DNA from: Xanthobacter sp. NM-59 | Lineage (GTDB): Bacteria > Pseudomonadota > Alphaproteobacteria > Rhizobiales > Xanthobacteraceae | Assembly: GCF_021401125.1 (NCBI RefSeq) | Contig: NZ_JACBFQ010000001.1 | Span: forward strand, 806,001-870,000 | Length of the DNA stretch: 64,000 bases | Direction: 5' to 3' | Shown here: positions 38,835-46,392 of the stretch, one piece after another | Layout: every line of letters begins with the position of its first letter | Position numbering within the stretch: the first letter of the stretch is position 1 | Notes under the pieces: model-generated | The model's database searches: none | What the model was told of the DNA's origin: nothing | The model's input: only the letters and a program-made list of their open reading frames with translations | Program-made: the position numbers and the translations under genes

Positions 38835-39182
38835 ATGGGAGATATCGAGCCCATAAGCTTGGCCCGCGTGACAACCCCTGCGGCTGCCGTGCGGGTGACT
38901 TTCGATCGGCGGGAGCTGGACCGAATCCTCGACCTCTACGGCCGCATGGTCGCCCTCGGTGAGTGGCGGGACTATGCGCTGGATTTCACCCGCGACAAGG
39001 CCATCTTCTCCATTTTTCGCCGTGCGATGGATGTGCCCCTTTATCGGATCGAGAAGGACCCCCGTCTCGCCCGCAAGCAAGGAGCCTATGCGGTGGTGTC
39101 CCAGACCGGGCTCATCCTGAAGCGCGGGCACGAATTACAGCGCGTGCTCGCGGTGCTCGAAAAACCGCTCCGGGCCGTGTGA
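38835..39182 (+). CDS. DUF2794 protein
   Basis: 115-aa cytoplasmic protein from ATG 38835, with AAAGGAGA about 6 nt upstream. It contains VTFDRRELDRILDLYGRMVALGEWRDYALDF and LYRIEKDPRLARKQGAYAVVSQTGLILKRG, the conserved DUF2794 core found across Rhizobiales. Function unknown. Monocistronic, in front of the candidate small RNA. Confidence 0.87.
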   Translation: MGDIEPISLARVTTPAAAVRVTFDRRELDRILDLYGRMVALGEWRDYALDFTRDKAIFSIFRRAMDVPLYRIEKDPRLARKQGAYAVVSQTGLILKRGHELQRVLAVLEKPLRAV

Positions 39183-39508
39183 GGCGCGGGTTCGCCGCCC
39201 CCGAACGCATCCGCGCGAAGGCCGGACGGGTTCGCGCGAAAGAGGCGTGGAACTGCATAAGGAGGGCGCACGTCGGCGCTTCACTGAAGCGCTGAAACGA
39301 TCAAGCGCCCAAGCCGTCGCCCGCAAACAAAAACGCGCGCCGTAGAGCCCCTGTCCCCGAGGGCGTTACGACACGCGTTCATTGGACTCAGCTTGGCAAG
39401 AGCCGCCGTGTATGAAGGCGAGGCTTCTCGCCACCCACCTGCGCGGCCGCAGCAAACACCCATGCGCGGAGCACCTGCTGCGCGCGCCGTCATGAACGAT
39501 CGGAGAGA
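39183..39508. other. intergenic stretch, nothing supported
   Basis: About 325 bp between convergent DUF2794 and irr. A small hairpin GCGCTTCACTGAAGCGC is at 39279-39295. No gene or clear terminator is seen. Confidence 0.4.
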
Positions 39509-40054
39509 TCAGGACGGGCGATTGCTCTTGCGGCGCAGGCGCACCACTACATCCACGCGCGCCACCTCGTAACCCTCCGGCGGCTCGGGCAGAAGATTCA
39601 CCGCCACGTCGCTGGCGGGAATGTCTACCAGATCATTCTGGCCTTCGAGGTAGAAATGGTGGTGGTCGGTGGAATTGGTGTCGAAATAGGTCTTGGAGCC
39701 GTCCACCGCCACTTCGCGGAGCAGCTGTGCTTCCGTGAACTGGTGCAGGGTGTTGTAGACGGTGGCGAGCGACACCGGGAAGCGGGCCTTGATGGCCTCC
39801 TCATGCAGAATTTCGGCGGTCACATGCCGATCGCCCTTGGCGAACAGCAGCCAGCCCAAGGCCAGACGCTGGCGGGTCGGCCGAAGGCCCACCTCCCGCA
39901 GCATCTCGCGCACATCATGGAAGGGGCAGCCCGTGCGGCGCGCCACCGTAATGTCGCGGAGCTGGGCGACAGGAAGCACAGGCTCGGCAAGGCTTTCGCT
40001 GCTCGGGGCAACGGAAATACCGAAGGCGGATCGGGATCGGGGCATCTCGTTCAT
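39509..40054 (-). CDS. irr: iron response regulator Irr (Fur family)
   Basis: 181-aa global regulator of iron and haem metabolism in Rhizobiales. It has an N-terminal extension with a haem-regulatory GCPFHD (C43-P44), the winged-helix DNA-binding domain (LRPTRQRLALGWLL, SLATVYNTLHQF) and the HHH haem/metal motif at 131-133, which together distinguish Irr from Fur. Start is ATG 40054; a TTG 12 nt upstream is less likely. It would sense haem status and repress or activate via ICE boxes. Neighbouring ccm, acnA and the redox operon are plausible targets, but no ICE box is assigned here. Confidence 0.95.
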   Translation of the reverse strand: MNEMPRSRSAFGISVAPSSESLAEPVLPVAQLRDITVARRTGCPFHDVREMLREVGLRPTRQRLALGWLLFAKGDRHVTAEILHEEAIKARFPVSLATVYNTLHQFTEAQLLREVAVDGSKTYFDTNSTDHHHFYLEGQNDLVDIPASDVAVNLLPEPPEGYEVARVDVVVRLRRKSNRPS

Positions 40055-40338
40055 TTCGGTCTGCAATCTTCGTAGCTACCACCAAAATATGCCGGCGGAG
40101 GGGAAACGCAATGCGAATGCCTCCGAAGACGACTAGCAACTTATACCTCATGTTGCGCTGCGGAGCCATAGCCGGCTGCTGAGTAGGAATAACTCTAAGG
40201 TGCGGCGCGGGCGCGCCATCACGCCCTCGGCATCGCCGCATCCACCCGTGGACAGAGGCGCGCCGCAGGTTTATCGCCTTGCGGCGCATCACACGGCGCG
40301 CGCGGTTCGCCGCGTTTTCGAGAGCAAAGAGATACCGC

Positions 40339-40848
40339 GTGGCAGCCCTCCCCCTTCTTTCCCTGCGTTCTCCGGCCACCGCAGCGCTGCTGGTGGCGCT
40401 TGGGTCTGGCGCCGCCTTGGCCGCCGCCTGGTTTTTCCAGCTGGTGGTGGGCCTGGCGCCCTGCCCGCTGTGTCTCGACCAGCGGATTCCTTATTATATG
40501 GCGCTGCCGCTGGGGCTGGTCACGCTGGCGGTGCTGGCCGCCGGAAAGTTGCGGACGGGACGCGTGCTGCTGGCGCTGCTGGCGGTGATGATGCTCGGAA
40601 ACTTCGCCCTCGCGGTCTTTCACGCAGGCGTGGAATGGCGCTTCTGGGCGGGGCCCACCTCATGCACCGGCGCGCCGGTGATGGTCACGGGCGACATTCT
40701 CTCGGCGATCAAGGGCGCCAACGTCCCGCGCTGCGATGAAGCGGCGTGGCGCCTGTTCGGCCTGTCCATGGCGGGCTGGAACGCCATCGTCACGGCCGCC
40801 CTAGCCCTCATTGTGGGACGCGCAGCGGCAACCGGTCGCACACTGTGA
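40339..40848 (+). CDS. dsbB: disulfide bond formation protein B
   Basis: 169 aa from GTG 40339, with AAAGAGA upstream; longer in-frame starts would add a basic, non-conserved extension. Four membrane helices. Redox cysteines CPLC (C42, C45) lie in the first periplasmic loop and C109/C132 in the second. It reoxidises DsbA-type thiol oxidases and passes electrons to quinone. Confidence 0.92.
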   Translation: MAALPLLSLRSPATAALLVALGSGAALAAAWFFQLVVGLAPCPLCLDQRIPYYMALPLGLVTLAVLAAGKLRTGRVLLALLAVMMLGNFALAVFHAGVEWRFWAGPTSCTGAPVMVTGDILSAIKGANVPRCDEAAWRLFGLSMAGWNAIVTAALALIVGRAAATGRTL

Positions 40849-40874
40849 TGCACGGCCCCGCCGCGGGCGGGGCA

Positions 40875-41432
40875 TCAGGGATCGAGCTCGGTATCCCAAT
40901 AAAGATAATCGAGCCAGCTCTCATGCAGGTAATTGGGCGGGAAGTGGCGGCCGTTCTGGTGCAGGTCCTGGACGGAAGGCTGATACGGCATCTGTGCCGG
41001 CCACATGCCCAGGTCCCCCGGCATGTCACTGCCCTTGCGCAGATTGCAGGGGGAGCAGGCAGTGACGACATTTTCCCAGGTGGTCTGTCCGCCCCGGGAA
41101 CGCGGAATAAGGTGATCGAAGGTCAAATCATCGCGCGATCCGCAATATTGGCAGGAAAAGCGGTCGCGGAGAAAAACGTTGAAGCGCGTAAAGGCCGGCT
41201 GCCGCGTGGGTTTTACAAAAGTTCTTAAGGAAACGACACTCGGCAACCGGATCTCGAAGCCGGGACTTCGGACCGCTTTATCGTAGTATTCTACGATATT
41301 CACGCGATCCAGAAAAACCGCCTTTATGGCATCTTGCCATGACCAGACCGAAAGCGGGTAGTAGCTCAACGGGCGGTAGTCCGCGTTGAGCACGAGCGCT
41401 GGCCAGGCACCTGGTGACAAAGCAGTGGTCAA
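40875..41432 (-). CDS. HNH endonuclease family protein
   Basis: 185-aa protein. The HNH fold is seen at 94-133: CxxC zinc knuckle C94/C97, D106-H107 in FDHLIPRSRGG, N121 and the second CxxC C126/C129. The N-terminal 80 residues (WPALVLNADYRPLSYYPLSVW) are strongly conserved in alphaproteobacterial relatives, known as a stand-alone HNH protein of unclear role. The start is a TTG at 41432 with AAGGACGAGGAG upstream, as no ATG is available before the conserved block. Confidence 0.9.
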   Translation of the reverse strand: MTTALSPGAWPALVLNADYRPLSYYPLSVWSWQDAIKAVFLDRVNIVEYYDKAVRSPGFEIRLPSVVSLRTFVKPTRQPAFTRFNVFLRDRFSCQYCGSRDDLTFDHLIPRSRGGQTTWENVVTACSPCNLRKGSDMPGDLGMWPAQMPYQPSVQDLHQNGRHFPPNYLHESWLDYLYWDTELDP

Positions 41433-41556
41433 GGACCGAACTCCTCGTCCTTACCCATCGAATCGAGCCGATCGATCCCGATGCGCGGCGATACTGTATA
41501 TTCACCATGTCACTCTTGTGAAGGCGAGCCGGTGCCGCACCGGGCATCGCCCCGAA

Positions 41557-42273
41557 TCATTCCTTCAGGGACTGCGCCAGGAATGCGCCGGCAATGGCGA
41601 GCTCCGCTTCGTCGATGCCGTGGCCAAGACCGGTGCTAAGGTGCCATTCCACCGGCACCCCAGCGGCGGCCAGCGCTTTTGCGGAGCCGAACAGGGCCTG
41701 CGCCGGGATCACCTCGTCATCCTCCCCGTGCAGCAGCAGCACGGGCGGTGGCGCTTGAATGGGCGCGGCCGGGGCAGCGCCCGCATCCACCCACATGCCG
41801 GAGAACGCCACCACCGCGGCCGGCCGCAGCCCTTCCCCGAGCCCCACCTTCAAGGCCATCATCGCCCCCTGGCTAAAGCCGACGAGGGCCAGGCGTTCCG
41901 GCGGCAAAGCCAGCTTTTCCAGCTCAGCCTCCAGGAACGCGCGCAGCAGCGGGGCGGCGGCCTCCGCCCCACGGGGCAGCTCATGGGGATCGCGGAAGGT
42001 GAGCGGGAACCACTGGCGGCCCACCGGTGCCTGCTCGCATGGGTCCAGCGCGTGGGGTGAGACGAACGCAGTGCGCGGCAGCAACTCGGACCAGGCGTTG
42101 CCGAGGTCGATCAGATCGCGTCCATCGGCGCCATAGCCGTGCAGCAGCACCACCAGGGAATCCGGCTGCCCGCCCATCCTCGGGCGCAGGCGCGGACCAT
42201 CGAGAAGAGGCGCATCCAGGGAAACGCCGTCGAGGGGAAAGGACATGCCGCGGGGCCCCCAAGCTTGTGTCAT
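41557..42273 (-). CDS. phospholipase/carboxylesterase (alpha/beta hydrolase)
   Basis: About 238 aa. Hallmarks: LVVLLHGYGADGRDL oxyanion block, nucleophile GFSQGAMMAL, acidic HGEDDEVIP and histidine LGHGIDEAEL, as in Abhydrolase_2/YpfH-type carboxylesterases. Cytosolic, no signal peptide. ATG 42273 lies 1 nt beyond the upstream stop, giving tight coupling to the glycosylase gene; ATG 42246 is an alternative. Substrate unknown, probably small acyl esters or lysophospholipid. Confidence 0.9.
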   Translation of the reverse strand: MTQAWGPRGMSFPLDGVSLDAPLLDGPRLRPRMGGQPDSLVVLLHGYGADGRDLIDLGNAWSELLPRTAFVSPHALDPCEQAPVGRQWFPLTFRDPHELPRGAEAAAPLLRAFLEAELEKLALPPERLALVGFSQGAMMALKVGLGEGLRPAAVVAFSGMWVDAGAAPAAPIQAPPPVLLLHGEDDEVIPAQALFGSAKALAAAGVPVEWHLSTGLGHGIDEAELAIAGAFLAQSLKE

Positions 42274-42274
42274 G

Positions 42275-42925
42275 TCAGGCCGGAACGCCCGCTCGGGCGC
42301 GCCGGGCACCATAATAGGCCCACAGGAGGTGCGCGGCCACGCCCCTGAGGGGGCGCCAATCCTCCGCGATGGCGCGCAGCCCCAGCTCTGTGCACCGCCC
42401 GCCGAGGTCGAAGCCCTCGCCCAGCGCCACCTGTAGCGCCAGATCGCCGGCGGGAAAGGCGTCGGCGCGGCCCAGGCAGAACAGGAGATAGAGCTCCGCC
42501 GTCCACCGGCCCACGCCCGGCAGCCGCACCAGCTCGTCCGCCGCCTCCTCCAGAGCCAGCGAGGACAGGTGGTCAAGACCCACGCGCCCCGTGCCCACCG
42601 CCTGCGCGAGTCCAGTGAGGGTGCGGATCTTCGGCGCGGAAAGCCCTGCCTGCCGCAACCGCTCCGGGCCAAGCGCGAGGAAGGTGGCTGGGGTCACCTC
42701 GCCGTTCAGCGCCGCCTCGAGGCGGGTCCAGATGGCGCGGGCGGCGGCCACGGAAAGCTGCTGCGCCACCACCATGGCGCAAAGGCCCGCGAAGCCCGCC
42801 GGGCGCCGTCGCAGCCGGGGCGTTCCCGTGAGCCGCGCCAATGGCTTCAGGCGCTCGTCGAGGGCGAGAAGATCCGCGAACGCGGCCTCGAACGCGGCCT
42901 GGTCGGGCAGCAGCGGGCCGGTCAT
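42275..42925 (-). CDS. DNA-3-methyladenine glycosylase II (AlkA-like)
   Basis: 216-aa base-excision repair enzyme. The helix-hairpin-helix LPGVGRWTAELYLLF and the catalytic aspartate in FPAGDLALQ place it in the HhH-GPD/AlkA family. It removes alkylated bases. It lacks the N-terminal domain of E. coli AlkA, as do many alphaproteobacterial forms. It is co-transcribed with the esterase and divergent from gluQRS. Confidence 0.9.
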   Translation of the reverse strand: MTGPLLPDQAAFEAAFADLLALDERLKPLARLTGTPRLRRRPAGFAGLCAMVVAQQLSVAAARAIWTRLEAALNGEVTPATFLALGPERLRQAGLSAPKIRTLTGLAQAVGTGRVGLDHLSSLALEEAADELVRLPGVGRWTAELYLLFCLGRADAFPAGDLALQVALGEGFDLGGRCTELGLRAIAEDWRPLRGVAAHLLWAYYGARRARAGVPA

Positions 42926-42967
42926 GGGCGCCCCGGCGGGCGGCTAAGCGTGGTAAGCCAAGGCATT

Positions 42968-43867
42968 ATGAGTCTCCTTCCCGGCCCCTTCGTCTGCCGC
43001 TTCGCGCCGAGCCCCAACGGGCGCCTGCATCTTGGCCACGCCTTTTCCGCCCTGCTGAATGAGTCCGCCGCCCGCAAGGCCCGCGGCACCTTCTTGTTGC
43101 GCATCGAGGACATCGACACCACCCGATGCCGCCCGCAATACGAAAGCGGTATTCTGGAGGACCTCGCCTGGCTCTCCATCGTTCCGGACGCGCCCTTCCG
43201 GCGGCAGTCGGAACACTTCGCGGACTATGCTGCCGCCCTTGGCCGTCTGGAGGACATGGGGCTGGTCTATCCGGCCTTCGAGAGTCGTGGCGACATTCTG
43301 CGGGCGGTGCGCGCACGGGAAGAGGAGAGCGGGCGAGCCCATCCGCGCGATCCCGATGGCGGCCCCCTTTTCCCCTTTGCGCGGGCGGCGATCCCCGATG
43401 AGGAACGAGCGGCCCGGCGGGCGGCGGGCGAACCTTTCCTCCTGCGGCTCGACATGGCACGCGCGCTGAGCCGCCTGGATACGCCCCTCTCTTGGCTGGA
43501 GGCGCGCGGCGCGCCCGACGGCCCGCTGGAAGAGATGTTTGCCGACCCCTCCGCATGGGGCGACGTGATCCTGGCGCGGCGGGACGTGCCCACCTCATAC
43601 CACCTGTCGGTGGTGGTGGATGACGCGGCCCAGGGCATCAGCCATGTGATCCGGGGCATGGACCTGTTCCACGCCACCTCGGTGCATCGGCTGCTGCAGC
43701 ATCTGCTGCGGCTGCCGCCCCCGGTCTACCACCACCACCGGCTGATTCTGGACGAAAGCGGGCGCAAGCTCTCCAAGAGCAACGACGCCGTCAGCCTCGC
43801 CAGCGTGAGAGAGGCGGGCGTGACGCCGGACGAGATCCGCCGCCGCCTGGACCTGCCGCCCGGTTGA
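42968..43867 (+). CDS. gluQ: glutamyl-Q tRNA(Asp) synthetase
   Basis: 299 aa. It attaches glutamate to queuosine in tRNA-Asp. N-terminal FAPSPNGRLHLGHAFSA (HIGH-type motif), IDTTRCRPQYESGILEDLAWL and the KMSKS-type KLSKSND are present, while the anticodon-binding domain of GluRS is absent, as expected. The four-residue zinc site of E. coli YadB is not evident in the insertion after YPAF. The ATG at 42968 is preferred because the conserved block starts at residue 10; the upstream open frame is a shadow. Confidence 0.93.
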   Translation: MSLLPGPFVCRFAPSPNGRLHLGHAFSALLNESAARKARGTFLLRIEDIDTTRCRPQYESGILEDLAWLSIVPDAPFRRQSEHFADYAAALGRLEDMGLVYPAFESRGDILRAVRAREEESGRAHPRDPDGGPLFPFARAAIPDEERAARRAAGEPFLLRLDMARALSRLDTPLSWLEARGAPDGPLEEMFADPSAWGDVILARRDVPTSYHLSVVVDDAAQGISHVIRGMDLFHATSVHRLLQHLLRLPPPVYHHHRLILDESGRKLSKSNDAVSLASVREAGVTPDEIRRRLDLPPG

Positions 43868-43873
43868 AACGCC

Positions 43874-44812
43874 TCAGCCCACCCCCAGAACCAGCAGCCA
43901 GAAGGCGACGCTGACCACCGCGCAGGCGGTGGAGAGGGAGACCGCGCTGGTGGTGGTGCTCACCGCCACGCCATAGCGCTGGGCCAAAAGATAGCCGTTG
44001 ATGCCTGAGGGCATGGCCGCGAACAGCACCGCCACGCCGGCCCACACCCGCGGCATGGGCAGCACCATGGCGAGCAGGAACACCGCCGCCGGATGCACCA
44101 TGAGCTTGAGGAACGTGATGAGCATGGGCGGGCGTACATCACCACTGATACCGTAATGCCGCAGCGACAGGCCGAGCGAGACCAGCGCGCACGGCGTTGC
44201 CGAGGCGCTCAGCAGGTCCACCATCTGGCGGGGAATGCCGGTGGCGTGCACCCCGGTGAGCTGGGCGAGCCCACCGGCATAGATGCCCACCAGCACCGGA
44301 TTGAGCGCCAGCAGCTTCAGCAGCCGCATAACGGTGGCCCGCGAGAATCCGGCGCTGCCCTCCAGCAGGACGGTGGCGGCGATCATCATCACCGGCAAAT
44401 GGATGGCGATGAGCAGGAAGAGCGGCACCGCGCCTTCCTCTCCATAAGCCTTCAGGATCAGCGGGACGCCGACGAACACCGTATTGGCCTGCCCCGCCGC
44501 GAAGCCATGGATGACCGCTTCCTGGTGGTTGCGGTGGAACAGGCGGCGCGCCGCCAGCATGGCGAGGCCGAACACCAGGAACGCGCCGGAGAAATAGGCG
44601 ATCCAATAGCCCCAGGGCTGGGCATCCGGCAGCCGGGCCTCGGAGAGGGTGCGGAAGATGAGCACCGGCACGGCCAGGCTGAAGACATATTCGGCCAGCC
44701 CGTCGGAGGCCTTCTCGCTCACCAGTCCGATGCGCGCGGCGGCATAGCCGATGGCCACCATGCCGAACACCGGAAGGACGATGACGGCGATGTCGGCGAT
44801 GGTGGTCAGCAT
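43874..44812 (-). CDS. AEC-family transporter
   Basis: 312-aa inner-membrane carrier with about ten helices, pfam Mem_trans: start VIVLPVFGMVAIGYAAARIGLV, the AVPVLIFRTLSEA block, and AGQANTVFVGVPLI, the conserved broken-helix region. Members export auxin in plants and malonate or other carboxylates in bacteria; substrate unknown here. It ends 6 bp from the convergent gluQRS stop. Confidence 0.9.
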   Translation of the reverse strand: MLTTIADIAVIVLPVFGMVAIGYAAARIGLVSEKASDGLAEYVFSLAVPVLIFRTLSEARLPDAQPWGYWIAYFSGAFLVFGLAMLAARRLFHRNHQEAVIHGFAAGQANTVFVGVPLILKAYGEEGAVPLFLLIAIHLPVMMIAATVLLEGSAGFSRATVMRLLKLLALNPVLVGIYAGGLAQLTGVHATGIPRQMVDLLSASATPCALVSLGLSLRHYGISGDVRPPMLITFLKLMVHPAAVFLLAMVLPMPRVWAGVAVLFAAMPSGINGYLLAQRYGVAVSTTTSAVSLSTACAVVSVAFWLLVLGVG

Positions 44813-44843
44813 GGCGTTCGGTTCGCTCGCGCGGGGTGGCGGT

Positions 44844-45209
44844 TCAGGCGGCGGCGCTCACGTCCATCCCCTCGCCCGGCTCCTCGTCGCGCAATTCCAG
44901 CACGGCGCTGCGGGTGATCGGCATCACCGCAAGCCGCATCTTCAGCCGCTCGGCCAGATCAGGCGAGGCACGGAAGGTGATGGCAAGGCGCAGGTCCTCG
45001 CCCTCCGCGCGGCTGTCCAAATGAAGCGGCAGCACGTCGTGGATGACGAAGGGCTCCAGCAGGCGGAGCAAGGCATTGGGGTTCGGCTCGGCCGCGACGA
45101 CGAGACGGTGGAGGGGCACGCCGGCAGGCATGGGGGCGGCGGAAAGCATGATGGAATGTCCGAACGGAAGGGACGCCAGAGCGTCATTGACCATGGGTGG
45201 TCGCGCCAT
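44844..45209 (-). CDS. small ACT-like protein
   Basis: 121-aa cytosolic protein upstream of the AEC transporter gene in the same direction (31 bp gap). The segment HRLVVAAEPNPNALLRLLEPFVIHDVLPLHLDSR has the beta-alpha-beta outline of ACT domains (compare IlvM/IlvN regulators), but glycines are replaced, so ligand binding is doubtful. Start is uncertain (ATG 45209 or 45194). It might sense an amino acid related to the transporter substrate. Confidence 0.55.
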   Translation of the reverse strand: MARPPMVNDALASLPFGHSIMLSAAPMPAGVPLHRLVVAAEPNPNALLRLLEPFVIHDVLPLHLDSRAEGEDLRLAITFRASPDLAERLKMRLAVMPITRSAVLELRDEEPGEGMDVSAAA

Positions 45210-45513
45210 CGCGGATCGCCTGAGACAGGCGACCGCCGACGCGTCATTTTACCCGGCCGACCCAGTCGACCGGGCCACGAATTCGCCGCGCTGCGGGAGC
45301 GAACGCCGTGCCATGGTTTCCGATAACAAACATGCCGCAATTGTTACGGCTCCACTCCCCGGGCGTCAACAGCCCGACTGCCCCTGCGGGCTACCACCCA
45401 TGCAGCTGGCGGTGGCCGCGCGAGTTGCCGCGCACCGCGGCCCGCATCTTGGCGCCAGGCGGCCGCGCGTATAGTCTTGCCACTCCTGCAACGCGCCGCT
45501 TCGCGCTTCGGAC
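45210..45513. other. intergenic stretch, nothing supported
   Basis: About 300 bp between the divergent ACT-like gene and the small membrane-protein gene. It presumably holds both promoters; no structured element or gene is evident. Confidence 0.35.
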
Positions 45514-45741
45514 ATGAGCATGCACCCCACCGGCCAGAGCACCAGCACCGCTCTTCCTTCCCGCTCCGGGCCGGCCCGCGCCCCGGTGGCGGGCGCGCGC
45601 CCTTGGGTGGGGCGTGTCAGCGTGGTGGTGGCCGTGGTCCTGGCAGGCGCCCTGTTCGCGGCGGCGCTGCTGCTGTGGGCGCGGTACGGCGCGACGGTGT
45701 TCTTCGATACCCTGTCCGCCGGCATCGCAGCGTGCATGTGA
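45514..45741 (+). CDS. small single-pass membrane protein
   Basis: 75 aa. It has a Ser/Pro/Ala-rich cytosolic start, one clear membrane helix (about 33-55, VSVVVAVVLAGALFAAALLLW), and a short C-terminal tail RYGATVFFDTLSAGIAACM. It lies 57 bp before the Sco gene in the same direction, so a role near cytochrome oxidase assembly is possible but unproven. No recognised domain. Confidence 0.6.
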   Translation: MSMHPTGQSTSTALPSRSGPARAPVAGARPWVGRVSVVVAVVLAGALFAAALLLWARYGATVFFDTLSAGIAACM

Positions 45742-45798
45742 TGCGCGGGGATTTCCGCGGCCCGTTGCGCCCGCTTATCCACGATGACCGGTAGAGCC

Positions 45799-46392
45799 AT
45801 GTCCCCCCGCACCAAGCTTCTGACCCTTTTCGGCGCCTTTGCCGCCGGCGCCCTGCTCCTCGTGGTGGGCGTCACGGCGCTGATCCCCGGCGCACCGCCC
45901 ACGCAGACGAGCGGTGCGGCGGTGGGCGGCCCCTTCAAGCTGGTCGACCAGAATGGCGCGCCAGTCACCGAGAGCACCCTCAAGGGCAAGCCGAGCCTCA
46001 TCTTCTTCGGCTTCACCCATTGCCCCGACGTGTGCCCCACGGCGCTCTACGAGATGTCGGAGATCTTCCGCGCCCTCGGGCCCGATGCGGACAAGGTGCA
46101 GGCCCTGTTCGTATCGGTTGATCCGGAGCGGGACACGCCGGAGGTTCTCAAATCCTATCTCTCCAGCTTCTCGCCCCAGCTTCGCGGTCTGACCGGTACG
46201 GCGGACAATATCGAGACCATCAAGAAGGAATATCGGGTCTATTCCCGCAAAGTGCCCCTGGCCGATGGGGACTACACCATGGACCACACGGCCGTGGTCT
46301 ACCTGATGGACAAGAACGGCACCTTCGTCGCGCCCTTCAACTCCAAGCAGGCGCCCGAGGCCGCGGCAGCCGAGCTCAAGCGCTATTTCTGA
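45799..46392 (+). CDS. SCO1/SenC copper chaperone
   Basis: 197 aa. N-terminal membrane anchor (TLFGAFAAGALLLVVGVTAL), then a periplasmic thioredoxin fold with copper ligands C75 and C79 in THCPDVCPT and H163 in MDHTAVVY, the exact Sco set. It delivers or reduces the CuA site of cytochrome c oxidase. ATG 45799 has AGAG close upstream; an ATG at 45784 is possible. Its last 17 bp overlap the end of the convergent glycosyltransferase gene. Confidence 0.93.
   Translation: MSPRTKLLTLFGAFAAGALLLVVGVTALIPGAPPTQTSGAAVGGPFKLVDQNGAPVTESTLKGKPSLIFFGFTHCPDVCPTALYEMSEIFRALGPDADKVQALFVSVDPERDTPEVLKSYLSSFSPQLRGLTGTADNIETIKKEYRVYSRKVPLADGDYTMDHTAVVYLMDKNGTFVAPFNSKQAPEAAAAELKRYF

Noticed and set aside
42569-42967. 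Upstream extension of gluQRS by about 130 codons
   Set aside because: It is antisense to the AlkA-like gene. The HIGH-containing conserved block begins right after ATG 42968.
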